Program-made: the position numbers and the translations under genes
Notes under the pieces: model-generated
Told to the model about the DNA's origin: nothing
Databases searched by the model: none
The model's input: the letters and a program-made list of their open reading frames with translations, nothing else
Source: Archilochus colubris
Taxonomy: Eukaryota; Chordata; Aves; Apodiformes; Trochilidae
NCBI GenBank assembly: GCA_023079485.1
Contig: CM041084.1
Span: 104,538,467-104,602,466, forward strand
Reading direction: 5' to 3'
DNA length: 64,000 bases
In this document: positions 1 to 14,100 of the stretch, in pieces
How the letters are laid out: each line of letters opens with the position of its first letter
How positions within the stretch are numbered: position 1 is the first letter of the stretch

Positions 1-3000
1 AAAGATCCTTGTTACAGTCAAAAGAAACAATTTCTTGGATACATTTTATAGTAGATCAGAAGTTGAAAAATCTTGTAGTAAGTTAAAATCTTAAGAGAAT
101 AAATAGAAATGTAAACTGTGGGTAAACACCTTGTCATGGGGTATTTTACTATTGTAACTCATTCTTGCAAGGCTCTCATCATCTGATGAGTGTTGGCATA
201 TGACAGCAACTTCCATGGATTATTGTATCTCCTTTGGCAATAGCATTTCAGGTGGATCTCCAAAGCTATCAGTTCCCATGTGAGAATAAAAGTAAATAAC
301 TCCCACAGGAGTTTTTTATTCTCTACTCATCTATTTGCTGCTATTCAAGCCTTAGAAATACTGATATTTTTAATGGTAAAGACTCTCAACTCCATTCTTC
401 CTGTGTTTTAGTCATTGCTTGTGTTCAAGGATGCGAAGATATTACAGCTTGCATTTTGCTTCATTCACCTTAAAATTAGAAGTAATAACCAAAGAAATGC
501 ATATGGTGATGTCTGCTGGCAAGATTTTGGTGTAGAGTTTGTCTCTCTTGAAATTCAAGCTTCTGAGAAGAGTTGTGGAAAGTTTAACGAAAAAGGATCA
601 AATACAGAGTTCGATACACTGGAGAATGTGACTTGGGAGTCACCTGTGAGCTGCTTCATTTCAGCTCTCCCTCCTGCTACTAGCTTTGCCTTTTCTGGAG
701 TCCTGTATGAATTATTTAGGGTTTTTTTTCTTCCCTCTGCTTCCCTTCCTGTCCCTCATAAAATGGCTCGGAAAATGCGGTCTTACTGAAAACACTATAA
801 ATGCATTATGGCTTTGTAATAAACTCTTGCCACGCTTTTTGCCTCTTACCATTCTCCTTGTGGCTTCCTCAAAAAAACAAACAAAAGAAAAAACTTCTGC
901 ATCTTTGTCTAATGATGTAAGGAAATTTAGGGCACAATGGTCTAGTCTTCCGTAAATCTGTCTTTATTTTCTAAAAATACATTAAATGGATGTGCCTGGC
1001 AAACGGAACTGCTTTACCTTAAAGGGGATAGTGCCGTAATAGAATGCTAAAGCTTTCCTGAAGGTATTAAAGCTGCAAGGCATAAGCATAAACCAACTTT
1101 GTGCAGCTGGCCTACACATCTCAAAACTGTGAGAGGCTGGGCATTGCCAGAGCTGTAATGAAGAATCCTTCAAGTAGAAAGAAAGCAAGCAAAAACCCCA
1201 ATGAGTCTGTGTTCTCTGCCAATTTTGGAGATCCTCTATGGCAAATCAAACTGTGGCCCACTGTTCATATCATACTGTGTCTCCTGGTTTGCAGCTGAGA
1301 ACATTCCAAATATATGTAAGGTTGTTTTTTTTTTTTTTTTTTGAAGCACACTCCTAGCATTACTTTGCACCTCAGCCAGTTAGTGTATTTCCTACAGGTT
1401 GTTCCGAATGTGAAGCATTTGTGAAATAATCTATGAGATGTGGTTTCTTTGTTAAGATGTCATCCACTCGTTGAGAAAGATTGAGCACTGCTGCTTTATT
1501 ACACAGAATAAAAAGACAGATAGTTAGCATCATGCTCTTTTGTGTCTGTTCAGTTATATTTAAATTGGGGACAGCAACAGATTTCTCTTTTGTGCAGGAG
1601 CCTGTCTCTAAGATTCCTGTCACAGGGGGACTATAGACTGTTAAGAATGAATAATTGCATTCATAGGAATGTCAGTAAGTTATAAATTAGTATGGAAGAA
1701 GACTGTCAGAATTTCAGTTCAGAAAGAACTATTCAGATCTGTTTTTTGAAGCCTGAAGTCATAATGAAGAAAATTATTTTAAAGGATACAGAAATAAATG
1801 GCTCCATGTCCAGCTCTTGAAGTTTTAATTAACAATGTGTTAGTAACATAATGAGATGAGATCTACCAGCATGAGATATCACTTAATAGAGGATTAATAT
1901 TGTTAGGTAACAGCACCTGCCATAAATCTTAATTCTGGATCCTTCCAATTGCTTTCTTATCAGAATTACTCTCCAGATGCTACAAACCTAGAGTCAGTAA
2001 TACACCCGGATACCGAGTCCTTCTGGCTATGGCAAGGGATTCAGCTAATAAAATTTAGCTGAAAACAGGATGACAAATCAGTACTAAAGGTCTTACTTCC
2101 CCTTTGCTGTACTCAGTTAAATCAAAGGTAATGACATACCCCTGGGGACAGTAACCTAAGTAGTAAGCTAAAGGCGCTCTGGGCAAGTCTCCAAGAAAAT
2201 ACATAGGTGTGATCCAAAGTTCAGTGGCTTAGTGGGAAGATCTAACTGCTTCACAGGACTTTGTCTCTCACACCTCAAGAAAATGTGCTGAGTGTCTTAC
2301 ATACAGTTTCTAGAAAATCTATTTTAAGATATTGACATGGTTCATAGAGAATTGTTAATGTCTATTAAACTTGGTACGCAATAAAGGGCAGGGCACAGTC
2401 TCCAGAAAGCTTAAGATGACCCTTCTTATGCAAATACACATAAACAGATATTTTAAGCAAAGGGTTATTTGCATCAGCAGTAGGGGTAGAAACAAGGAGA
2501 CCATGCAAACAAAACATTCTGCCTGATGAATGTTGACAGTGAAGGGAGTGCTGGGGGGGTGGTCTCACTCAGACCACCATCCATGAGCCAGCCTGAATGC
2601 CCAAAGAGCCCACCTGGACTCCATCCTTTCCCATGCTGTGTGAAATCAGGAGTAACCACACTCATCCCACTATGTCATTATTGGGCTCAAAGAAAATAAA
2701 ACCCTTCTGGGAACTTCACTATCCTGGCATGCAGAGGAGTAAAACCAAATTTTGAAGTGGTAAGTTGTGCTTAGTTAGATTCTTGTTACTTACCATCACG
2801 TTAAAGGAAGAAAATGTTACCCACTGCTGAGCCACTTAAGAGGACATGTGCTCACTGTTTTCTATGCATATTGTGTTTATCACAAAAGATGAAATGAATC
2901 AACATGACGTATATACTCAGAATGAATTTAATTCAAAACAGGCACCACAAAACCACCAATGATCATCACAGTTATTTAATTAAAATGGAATGAATAGGTT

Positions 3001-4397
3001 AAGTCTTCCAAAGAGACGGTGAATGCCATCAAAGAGAATAAAGGCCAGGTGCATGATCAGTATAAATTAACATAGCTCTATTGTTCTTGGATTTGGGCTG
3101 ATAGGAAAAATAGATCTAGTTTTGTTTATGTAGCCTCTTGTTTTTAAATGTTGGGAACATGATTTATAGATCTTATGAAAAGCACTTTGCTTCAATGAGT
3201 TGAAACAAAGAATGTTTCACTTAACTTACTATGAAAAAAATACTGTATTTTTTTACCAGTACAAAAAAATTACCTGAAGAACAAATACGAGTCTATAGGA
3301 CAGGCAGAAAGAAGAAGACTTAAGAGTTGAACAAGAAAAGGTAAATAAGGAAAAGTAAACCTTAAAGCTGCTCTGAGAGGATTTACCCCTCCCACTGTCT
3401 ACAGGAGAGAAGGAAGTTAGGAACTGTGGTGACTTAGCTTGAGAAAACAATTTCAGGCTCTGTGGTGGTGTCAAGGAGCCCAGCCACTGCTCCCTTCCAA
3501 CCTGAGACTCCATGCTATGCTTCTGGGCAGCTCCCGTGTGCCTGCCTGGCATCCATCCCGGGTGCTCCATGGCCCAGCCCCTGCCTGCTGCGGGGCAGGG
3601 TCCCACTGCCATGAGAGGAGTGGAGGGAAATGGGAGGAACAGCATTTCTCAGGCTTCACCTCCTCTCTGACAAGATTTTTAGCATCTAAACTCGAAAATA
3701 TCTGTGTTGGGAAGTTCAGGAAAGTGGTAGGCCAGGCCTGGCATATGACAGGAGGGAAAATTGCATAGAGCTGCCACCCCCTTTATTTTGCTGTCTGACC
3801 CCTTTCCTTTTGTTTGTTGTACTTAGTATAATGGAAAAGAACATCTGGACTCTAGTGACAGCAAACCCAATCTGCATGCATATAGCAGATCATTAAGCAT
3901 GTGCCTATCTGCAGCTGCAAACAGCAATTAGTCATAAGATAGCTTTCCACACCCCTTCCTGCCTATGCTTCGGTTCCCCTCAGAGGGACATCTCGTGTGT
4001 GCGTATCTGAGGGGCACTAAGCACTGGCCTCCTTTTTATTTGTGAAGATAAGCTTAAACCCTCCTGTTTATCTTTGACTAGGATGAATTTTCTCCTATAT
4101 ATCCAATCTCTTATAAAAACTTCTTTCTACATAAGACATGATGCACATGACCCAAATCCAAACACCCATGTCTGCATCCCAGCTAAGATGGGGCTATAAG
4201 CAGGTCTTCCTCCTCGTTCCTTCTCTCAGATCTGAGGAAACTGAGCTCTGGAGAGTCCTTTCTCACTGCTGATATTTTCTGTGTCTGACCCCTGGCCTCT
4301 CTGCAGCTGCCCAAGGCAAATACTGGCTTCTCTATTCCCTGCAGCTATAAAGATGCTTACAGTTTCCACTTGAGGCCTATGGAGGGCACATTATAAA
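1..4397. other. gene-poor intergenic sequence, left edge
   Basis: AT-rich sequence with no ORF above about 130 codons, none of which resembles a known protein. A T homopolymer of about 20 bases lies near 1323-1342. No interspersed repeat was recognised. On human synteny this lies between LAMA3 and TTC39C, but I found no laminin exon; distal regulatory sequence cannot be excluded. Confidence 0.5.
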
Positions 4398-5341
4398 ATC
4401 AGAGAATCGTAAAATGTTAGGGGTTAGAAGGGACCTCTGGAGATCACCTAGTTGAACCTCTCTGCCAAAGCAGAATAACCTAGGGCAGGCTACACAGGAA
4501 CACATCCAGGCACGTTTGGAAAGCCTCCAGAGAAGGAGACTCCACAGCCTCTCCAGGCAGCCTGTTCCAGTACTGTCACCCTCACAGTAAAGAAGTTTCT
4601 CCTCATGTTGAGGTGGAACTTCCTATGTCCTAGCTTAAGCCCATTATTCCTTGCTCTATTACTGGACACTAGTAAAAGAGTTTGGCCCCTCCCTCTTGAC
4701 ACACACCTCTCAGATGTTTATAGACATTAATAAGATCCCTTCTCAATCTTCTTTTCTTAAAGTAAAACAACCCCAGCAGTTCTCTGTCTTTCTTCCTAGG
4801 AGAGGTTCATTGGACTCTTCCTAGTAGATCCCTGTCTCTCTTCAATTGGAGAGCTTCAATTGTCCTGTATTCCAGGTGTGGTCTCACCAGTGCGGAGTAG
4901 AGGGGGAGGAGCTCCTCCCTAGATCTGCTGGACACACTTTTTTTTCCTGATGCACCCTAGGATACCACTGGCCCTCTTGGTCCCAAGGACACATTTGTTG
5001 ACTCATGGAGAATTTAGTGATCACTAAGACTCCAATGTCTTTTCCCATGGAGCTGATCTCTGGGAGCACATCCCCTAATCTGTACTGGTGGTTGGTGTTA
5101 TTCCTACCCAGATGCAGGACTCTACACTTGTCCTCTACACTTGTCAGCTTCATGAGGTTCACTTTTGCCCAGCTCTCCAGCCTGCCCAAAACTCACTGGA
5201 TAGAAGCACAGCCTTCTGGTGTATCAGCCCTGCATCCCAGCTTTGTGTCACCAGTGACCTTGCTGAGGGTACACTCCATCCCCTCATCCAGGTCGCTGAT
5301 GAAGATACTGAATACCACTGGGCCCAGTAGTGACTTTGGAT
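4398..5341 (-). mobile_element. CR1 LINE fragment, older copy, part 1 (split by a nested insertion)
   Basis: The left edge carries a decayed CR1 3' tail in reverse complement (AGAATCGTAAAATG), followed by the usual antisense CR1 text of the type AAGGGACCTCTGGAGATCA. The body continues through the 3' UTR into the end of the reverse-transcriptase ORF and breaks off at about 5341, where a + strand CR1 begins. The rest resumes at about 5995. The reading frame is broken by many stops, so this is a dead copy. Boundaries are good to a few bases. Confidence 0.85.
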
Positions 5342-5994
5342 TGACAGGAAGCTGAACATGAGCCAATAGTGTGCCCAGGTAGCCAAGAAGGCCAATGGCA
5401 TCCTGGCCTGCATCAGGAACAGCGTGGCCAGCAGGTCCAAGGAAGGAATTCTGCCTCTGTACTCAGCACTGGTGAGGCCACACCTCGAGTCCTGTGTCCA
5501 GTTCTGGGCCCCTCAGTTCAGGAAGGAGATTGAGGTCCTGGAGTAGGTCCAAAGGAGGGCAACCAGGCTGGTGAAGGGACTCGAGCACAGATTCTATGAG
5601 GAGAGGCTGAGGGAGCTGGGGCTGTTCAATCTGGAGGAGGCTCAGGGGAGACCTCATCACTCTCTACAACTCCCTGAAAGGAGGGTGTAGCCAGGTAGGG
5701 GTTGGTCTCTTTTCCCAGGCAACTCTCAGCAATACAAGAGGGCACGGTTTTAAGTTGTGCCAGGGGAGGTTTAGGTTGGACATTAGAAAGAATTTCTTTA
5801 TGGAGAGGGTGATCAGATATTGGAATGGGCTGCTCAGGGAAGTAGTGGATTCTCCGTCCCTGGAGCTATTTAAAAAGAGACTGGATGTGGCACTCAGTGC
5901 CATGGTCTGGAAACTGCAGCGGTAGTGGATGAAGGGTTGGACTTGATGATCTCTGAGGTCCCTTCCAACCCAGCCAATTCTATGATTCTATGAT
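5342..5994 (+). mobile_element. CR1 LINE 3' fragment, younger copy nested inside an older CR1
   Basis: This copy starts near TGACAGGAAGCTGAAC, in the terminal part of the CR1 ORF2 region. It runs through the 3' UTR (GGTTGGACTTGATGATCTC, then AGGTCCCTTCCAACC) and ends in the tail TTCTATGATTCTATGAT at about 5978-5994. It is 5'-truncated, as most CR1 copies are, and is flanked on both sides by older antisense CR1 sequence. It is less diverged than its host. Confidence 0.9.
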
Positions 5995-6417
5995 CTCTGA
6001 GGTACACCACTGGCCACAGGCCTCCAACTTGACTCTGTGCTGTTGATCACAACCCTCTGAACTTTGTTGTTCAGCCAATTACCAATTCACCTCACAGTCC
6101 AGTCGTCTGTCCCACAATTCTTGAGTTTTGTTATAATGATGTTATGGGAGACCATGTCAAAAGCTTTACTCAAGTCAAGGTATACGATATTCACTGCTCT
6201 CCATATAACCCACTTGGTTATACTTTTGTAGAAGGATATCAGGTTAGTCACCCTTACTAAATTCATGTTGGCTACTGATAACCTTCTTTTCTTTCAAGTG
6301 GTTAGAGATGGCCTCAAGAATGAGCTGCTCCATCACCTTTCCAGGGATGGAGGTGAGCCTGACTGGTCTGTAGTTGCCTAGGTCTTCCTTCTGCTTTTTG
6401 AAGACTGGGGTGACAAA
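5995..6417 (-). mobile_element. CR1 LINE fragment, older copy, part 2
   Basis: This is the continuation of the antisense CR1 interrupted at about 5341. It has the antisense RT-region text typical of CR1, for example the stretches around 6148 (GACCATGTCAAAAGCTTTAC) and 6315 (CCTCAAGAATGAGCTGCTCC). It loses similarity near 6417. Together with part 1 it makes a copy of about 1.37 kb. Confidence 0.85.
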
Positions 6418-6503
6418 TCACATCAAGTCAGTTCATATATGCTTGTCTTTCCAGTCCAAGAGAATCCCCTGGCCAGAAGCCATAAGATAGCATTTTGCCA
6501 CCT

Positions 6504-6660
6504 AGGACAGGTGTCCTCACTTCTCCTGTACCAGAGTAATTTTCTAACAGGTAAACCACAAGTTGCTCAGGGCTGCAACCAAGGACAGGAGCCATTCTTC
6601 TCCTGTTCCAGGTAGAAGTGTAGCAGGAAGAGCACTTCTTGCTCAGGGCTGCAACCAAGG
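6504..6660. repeat. tandem duplication of about 77 bp, two copies
   Basis: The block starting AGGACAGG at 6504 recurs at 6582. Both copies contain CTTCTCCTGT(A/T)CCAG, and the segment TTGCTCAGGGCTGCAACCA is identical in both (6563 and 6639). The spacing varies between 76 and 78, so a small indel separates the copies. No coding potential was recognised. Confidence 0.75.
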
Positions 6661-7704
6661 GACACATTTTAGAGTCGTTTACAAAGCACAACAAATTTCT
6701 AGTTTTGTGAAAAATAAGGACTGTGTTGCATGATTCTAAATTTCAGCCTCTGGCATCATATCTTTTTATTTATCTGTGTGGTAAAACAAAGTGTAGTAAT
6801 AGGGCAGTCTTCAGCAAGGGCAGGTGCAAGTCAGAGAAGAAAGGGCTGGAGTGTGATCAAAGGGACCAGTGTGCCTCAAGCAGGGATTAAACTCAATGGA
6901 ATGACCTGGACAAGTTTGATTATTCCATGTGGCCCTTTGCATTTGCTCACTGCATAATGAGCTGCCTGATCAAAGCTTTTGTTGAGGTAAGAGTCTAATA
7001 CCTACATAATGATCTCTGCTGGAGAATTCCTGTGCATGTTCAAAATAACCTTTTTGGATTTTGGGGTATATTTGGCAACATTCCATTAGATTTACTTGTG
7101 TGTGTGTGTTAATAGGATGTAGGCATTTCCAGCTATAACAAATTCATACAAATTGCAGAAAGTATTTACATCAGGTACTCATTTGAAAATATAACCGCAG
7201 CTGTCAGTAACTTGTTAAGACCCAGAGACCTGTTTGAAAACAAAAGTTAGCTTTTCCTGTAGGTAAAATGAAGTCTTCTGTGTTTCAGTGGGGAATACTA
7301 ATCTAGGTTCCTTGTGAATGTCCTATAACAGCAATGCCCAAAACAACCCTGACTAACACCAACAAGCACTGTAACACAGTCACATGCATCTGCATTTCAA
7401 GCATAGCTGTACTTACGGGACCACATTCCAACACAAAATCCAGAAAAAAAATTTAAGGCTTTTACTATTAGAATAGGTGAACTCACTATTTTTCCTTTGG
7501 GACTGACAGAAAGTTAAAAAATATGTGGATCTACTTGATTTTAGGCAAAGAGAATGAATAGACAGACTTGTGTGCCCATGAAACTGGCCAGTAGCACAGG
7601 TACTTGCTGTGTAACACCTACCTGACTTCAGTAAGGCGTGTAGAATCTGTGGAGTAGTATGGTAACTCATCTCACAACTTCAGTTGTATAAAAATTGGGT
7701 ATCT
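6661..7704. other. intergenic sequence, nothing recognised
   Basis: AT-rich, with only short ORFs that match nothing known and a short GT run near 7098-7109. No repeat family was recognised. Confidence 0.5.
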
Positions 7705-8128
7705 TAGAATCATAGAATTGTTCAGGCTGGAAAAGACCTTCAAGATCAAGTCCAATCTTGTCCTAACACTATTACCTTATTCCTGATGACCCACCTCTAA
7801 ACCATGGCCCCAAGCACCACATTCAGATGACTTTTAAACACATTCAGGGATGGAGACTCAACCACTTCCCTGGGGAGCCTGTTCCAGTGCTTAGCAACCC
7901 TTTCTTTAAAGAAGTTTCTCCTGATACCCAACCTAAATCTCCTGATGCAACTTGAAGCCATTTCCCCTTGTCCTGTCATCTATCACCAGTGAGAAGAGAC
8001 CAACCCCACTCTCACTAGAACCTCATTTCACGTATTTGTAAATAGTGATAAAGGTCTCCCCTCAGCTTCCATTTCCCCAGACTATACAGCCTCAACACCC
8101 TCCTCTGTAGGCTCTTCCATAATCAAAG
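7705..8128 (-). mobile_element. CR1 LINE 3' fragment
   Basis: It opens with the antisense tail TAGAATCATAGAATTG and the text GGAAAAGACCTTCAAGATCA, typical of an older CR1 subfamily. It runs to about 8128 (CCTCCTCTGTAGGCTCTTCC). The fragment is 5'-truncated. A short frame inside it is the remnant of the ORF2 C-terminus on the minus strand and is not functional. Confidence 0.85.
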
Positions 8129-11100
8129 GAGGGGGGTTACTACTACTTCCCATTACACAGAATAAAATGTCACTATAAATACTTTTGTCACTCATCCTTC
8201 TCAGTACTGAGTTGCCCAAATGTAGTGTGCTTAGCTCCCGGCATCTCAATACTCTGGTGCTGTGACTCATCATGATGGTAAGACAGGGCTTGGATCTTTG
8301 ACACTAGATTTGCCACCATCTTATTTTTCAGTGTTTTGTTGCTACTGTTGGAAAAAAATCTCTATTAAACTAAATGCTTTTGGGATAAGCTGGACATATT
8401 GCTGGGCTCATATTTTTCTTCTTAGTTTCCACCTTACACCAAGAAAATGAATATATATATGAACTATTTTGTGTGTGTGAGCGTTTTGTACGATTCAAAG
8501 CATGAGAACCTGAAGAAAATGTAGGCTGAACCCCAAGTGAAAGGAATACAAAATAAAAGAGATATGAGACAGAATGTGTGTTTATGTGTGCTTGTGTATT
8601 TACAACCCCTCTAAAAATAGGTAAGTGCTAGAGCTATTAAAACGAAAGGAATAGAAGGAAAAAGAGTGGCACATTTGCTGGATGAATTGCAGTAGGGAAA
8701 AAAAAGTATTTGAGACAATTTCTAATGGAATGAAAAATGGGAAAGTGTACTGAGAAAATAAAAGATTATTTTTCCTGGTGCTATGTCTGGTAGAGGAACT
8801 CTGAAAAAAATGGCCTGCAGTAAAAGCAAAGGTTTCTCACTGTATTATCCTTGTTATTGCTGTGTGTAACTCATAATGGCTAAAATTACGCAACTCATTT
8901 TAAGATGCCTGTCTGGTATGTAGCTCTCAGCTTCACAAAACACTGTTGGTAGAACAATAAATGGTGATTCAGTACAGAATAAGTCACCCAATATGTGGTT
9001 TTAAAAGGCACTGTGCTGTTTAAGGGCTGTGACTTTTTCAATATCTAAATGACACTTTAAAAAGGAGCAGGGTTATTAAATTTGTTAATCTGCTGTTACT
9101 TTAATAAAAACCTTGTTGCATTTCAAGATTTGTAAGTCACTCCTGTAGTTACCATTTCATGCACACAGATTCCTGACTCTGCCATCTTGCTTTACCTGCA
9201 ATGCAGAGATTCATTGCAGAGCAAACTCTGCCACTTCCCGTAGTGGGAACTGATTCTGGCAGTCACTGCGCAGAGGAATCTTTCATTCCCAAGAGTGTTT
9301 CCCAATTCACATACCTTGATTGACAAGTGCCCAACTAGAAGCATGCTACATACCAATTTGGATAGAGTACCTAAATCATCTAAGTTTCCAGAAGTAAGAG
9401 GAAGAATGGGAAGAGCTAATGATAAGCAGAAAGAGAAATCGCCTCTTATTTTAGAGAACAGGAACCTCAGTCAAGTGCATGCTGCTTATTTCATTACCAA
9501 GAGATTATTTCAATACCAGGAGATAACACATCCATTCCTGGTATTACTTCATTTCATTATGAAACTGTTAGCTCAAAATCTGGCCGGTCAAGAATCAGCT
9601 TCCAGTCTCTTAATTCTCTTTTTAATTACATGTTGGATACAGAAAATAATCTCACCAAATGGCAAATGTATATTTTTTATGTCTGTTTTATAGTTCTACA
9701 CATCAAAAAGTGAAGAATGTTCACAAAAACTGATGTTTATGAAAACAGAAAAACATGAAAGCAAAGAACAGAAGATGATATAAGCACATGGCCCTGTCTA
9801 GCTCTTGTCTTTAGCTAATGCTCTAACCTGGGTGTATATAAATATACACACTGTATGAATACACACTTAAGAGAAAATGATCCCTTCCCTTTATACAAAC
9901 AGACATGATGACTTCTCTTGCAAATTAAATGGTTCTCTAAATTAAATGCTATCACCAGTTATTTTCCTGACTGAGCAGCAAAAGTGTTCGCACCAAAGCA
10001 AAAGCTTCTCAGATGAAAAGCCAGTATCTAGAAATGAAAACTCTGATATCTGGGGTAGCATCTGTCTCTCAATATGTTTTTTAGGCTTTTTTCTGTCTAA
10101 TGATACATGCTGCAGATCATACTGCTTCTTTTAAAAGCTACTTGCCATGTCTGTGTGTGCAAGCCTCAGAGAAGAGGTTGGTAAAGAACAGAGCACTACG
10201 TTCCAGAAAACATGATTAAACTCCCAAAACGTAGGAGCTGAAATAATCAGGGACATAGCTATGAGTAGGAAAGACAGTGTATATGCAAGAGAAGCAGCTC
10301 ATCATCTTTGTAGGCACATACACTGCTGACAGAGCTGCTCAAATGAACATCTTCTGTGTGAAGAAAAAGAAATTCAAGATGCTTTAGTCTGAGGCAGCTG
10401 TAGACACCAGTGTTCATGCACAAATTCTTGTGTTCTACAACCTCATCAAAAGGTAAGAACCAGTGTATGGAAAGTGGCTTACTGAAAGCTACAGATGAGG
10501 CAAAGTTTCCTCATACAGAAGTGACAGATGACTATCTTGGTGGTGATGATTTCTTACTCCTTCAAGTGGTACTCCCATCTACAAGCCTAGAGCAACAAGA
10601 AAATATGAAAACTGGACAAAAGAGACATCTGCACAAGAATTCACTGTTTGGAGTTTTACCAATAGCAGTAAAGGGAGATTCACTGCTTTGCTGTGGCTGC
10701 TTCATTACCTGCCTCTGGCACTCAAGCTGAGCTCTTGGCTGCCTTCCGTACCCAACCATACACCCACCAGTTGTTTTTTTTTTATGCCTTCCTTTCTGCT
10801 CACCTCAACTACTGGTCATTACACTAGTGAATAGCTTTCAAAGAGAAGAGTATTTACATTTTTCAGCATGGGCTGACTACCTCACTCTCCCCATACAGAA
10901 CCAGTAGGCTTACCTGTTTTAATTTGCTATTACTCCCTCCCTCACTTCTGTAACAAATATGCAGTTGTTTTAATTGCTCACAGGAGCAAGAAGAGGGAAC
11001 CTCTATTTGAATACTCACCATACTGAAAAGGTTTTAAGGATGTCTAGACAAAGATGAATTTGTTTTGAGTGCCCAGAAAGGACTGGGCTAGAACTGGCAG

Positions 11101-14100
11101 ATTTCTGACAATAACTTTGGGTCTTACATTTCATGTTCTCTGGCAATACAGAGTGGGTATTTTTAGATCTGAACTCTGTAGGAAGTCGTTCCTCTAAAAG
11201 TAAAACATCTGAAATTGGCTTTTAAAAATTCAAGTAGGATGATTATTTTGTGTGGAAGTTTTTCCAATTAATTTTCATAAAACAGGCCAGCATGTGGCTG
11301 CTGCCTGAACAGAGCAGCTGTTAGTGTTTAATACTTGTATATTCCTTTGTTTTTTCCGGAACTGTGTGCATATGTTTGGCCATTTGCACATTCTGGGAAA
11401 GAAAAAAACAACCAAGCAACACTAAAAAGCTCTGTTATTTAGCATCCTTTATATAGCAAAAATTATACACCTTCAAATGCTCCAGTAAAAATAACTCTGT
11501 GTGACTGCATGTGAATTTGTCCCATTATACGACTGATTACATATTGGGTCCAGAGCAACCATTAGTGTTGATAAAAATAAACATTATCAAATATAATAAA
11601 AATATTAGGAAACATATGAAATTGCTCTCCTTTGCTCTGTCTCATCATTCACTTTCCTTTTTGATTTTCCTAGAAACTCATCTGCTCTGATTGAGAGGGA
11701 TAGAGAGATCAGTCACCTTCCATCTGATACCTCTTCATACACAAAAGGCTTCCTGAGAAAAAAAGGTAGGGAAAACAGAAAGCTTATGAGGAGGGAATAG
11801 ATGATTCTGGAGTTCAGTCCATTGCAACAAATGGAGTTCTTCATTCTAATTTTTAGTAGCATAATGCTCTTTAATCAGAGGAAAGAATCAAAAGACACAG
11901 TTTTAGTATCCTTGGAATACTTTGGCTGAAGAGGCTCACTGAGCCTGTTCTGTTTTACCAGGCTGTGTATGCACACTTCTCATCTATTGATGTAATACTT
12001 TTAATAGTCATTTCATGTTTGCATCCTTAGGTGGAGTTTAGCCCTTAAAATGACAATACATGCTAATAGGAAAATGTAGAGAGCCAGCTCTGAATATTAG
12101 TTTGGCTTTGTAGTATTGTTTAGTTGCTGTGCTGTATGAAAGTGCATGATGATAATAGATGTAGAGCTCATCACTCATAAATATTCAAGTGATAATACAC
12201 AATAGGTAGGCACCTTCACTGCTGCAAAACCCAGAGGTAGAGTGTGAGGCACAAAGCCCAAGAACAGGTGCCTTTAGCTACTTAAAAAGTACCTTTCTAT
12301 AGAAGTGTACTTGTGAACTTAATTTTTTTTTCTTATCAAATACAATATATTAAAAAAGAGAAGATACTTTTCTGTACTCACTAGCTATTACTGGCAGTCA
12401 CCAACACACATAGGATCCCTCTGACAGTTGGTGTGGAAAAGACAGCAATAGCCTGGACTGTAACACCTCTTTATAACCAACAGTGGGACCACACTGATAT
12501 TTCACTGGAAGAGCAATCTTCAAAAAGAATTCAAAACTACAGGAGAGGATTCTGCAGCTTTGTGTCTGAGACAGGAAAAGTGTGGGAGACGTCTTTACGA
12601 TTTTAAATTTCATTAGGTCAACAACTTATATACACACTTCTTGCAACACAGAGGAAAAAAGTTAATTTCCCTCTGAAAGATTTTACTTCTCTCTACTTAA
12701 ATGAGCAGTGACTCTAACTTAATCACTGATAATCAAATATTCTATATTCACTGCTGAAATTTCATCTTCGTCTTAAAATGTGTAAATTGTACCAGACTCA
12801 TTGAGGTGTTCCGAGACAGTTTTGAAACAAGATAGGTAAAAGGAAACCCAGCAAAATCAGATTTAGGGCACTCTGAAATAGAAGCAAGGGGATAGACTGT
12901 CTCATCCAGACACAGCAGAGAAGGGCCCTGGGACAAGTGGGACCTAATTTACAGAGTACAAAACTTATATTAAAGAAAATACGAATATAGGTCTTTTGTT
13001 ATTTTCAACCCTTTTCTCTCTGATGTTCTAGAGAAATCAATATGCTTTTCTGGAACAACTTATTGCCTGCTACTTCAATTTTTGCCATTCGCTGTAGCTC
13101 ATGGAGCTTGTAGTAGGGCTAAATCCCAGTTAGACTTATTGAGGAAAAACACCAATGAAAAACAATTTTTTACTTAGGCTGGTGTGTGAAGAGGATGATT
13201 TGCTTGTCAGAAACACAAAGACAGGGCTTAAACTTGGAAAGCTTGTTCAAAGAAAGAGCAAGATAACCAAGGTAAAGGTTACCTTGAACTACACCAGCAG
13301 TGTCATGCAAAGAGGCAATAAAGTCAAATTTCTGTGTCTCTTACAGGGTATGAATATTGTAGCCATTTCAACTTTTATCTAGGTAGCAGCTTCTGGGAAA
13401 CTAGCTTCTTGGTACTGCAACATTATTTAATGAAAAGTACAAAGTCACCATCAGTAATTTTATTGCTCTTGACTAATTACAAACCAGTCACTTCAATAGG
13501 TTTTCATTAAGAGAGGTCAGATAGGCCACAGTAGCATGGGTTGATCAATGCTGCACTGCAGTGAGCTGGCTACTGGATAGTCCCTTTGCTGAAATTGTTG
13601 CTTGATGAGTACTTACTGTGTCAATAATAGTATGCTACCAGGAATTTTAAATAATATTAAAAAAGAAAAAGAAGAAAAATGTTTGGTGTGTTGGTAGACG
13701 GAAGTAGACACAAGCTTTGATCAGCAAGTAGAACTCATCTGTGTATCTCTTCACTGTGGTTTCCTTTCTCCCCTGGCCATTTTTAGCAGGCTGAATCAGA
13801 GGTACCACATCCTTCATGTGAATCAAACTAACTGCAACCATCACAAGACCTCATCTGCCATTACAGGGCAGGCAGTGAGACCTACAGCCCTGCTGATTTC
13901 CAGATCTGCAGCAAAATGCAGTTCCAGCACAGTTGAAACCACCACAGACACTATAAAACTGTTATTGCTCAGCTGTTGAAGTCAAACTGCAGGCACCATA
14001 CTGCTTCATTACTGGTGTTCAAACACCTCACCTCACTGCTTATGCAGTTGAAATGTGGTTTTACTCTGCCAGGGTTTTTTGTGGTTTTTTTTTTCATAGA

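Noticed and set aside
7797..7979. 60-codon antisense ORF with the text [13 protein letters not shown]
   Set aside because: The same CR1 ORF2 C-terminal remnant, truncated. It also occurs at 4490-4702 and 22157-22384.
9295..9693. 132-codon forward ORF in the intergenic region
   Set aside because: No domain, no recognisable relative and ordinary AT-rich composition. Its length is not surprising in 15 kb of sequence.
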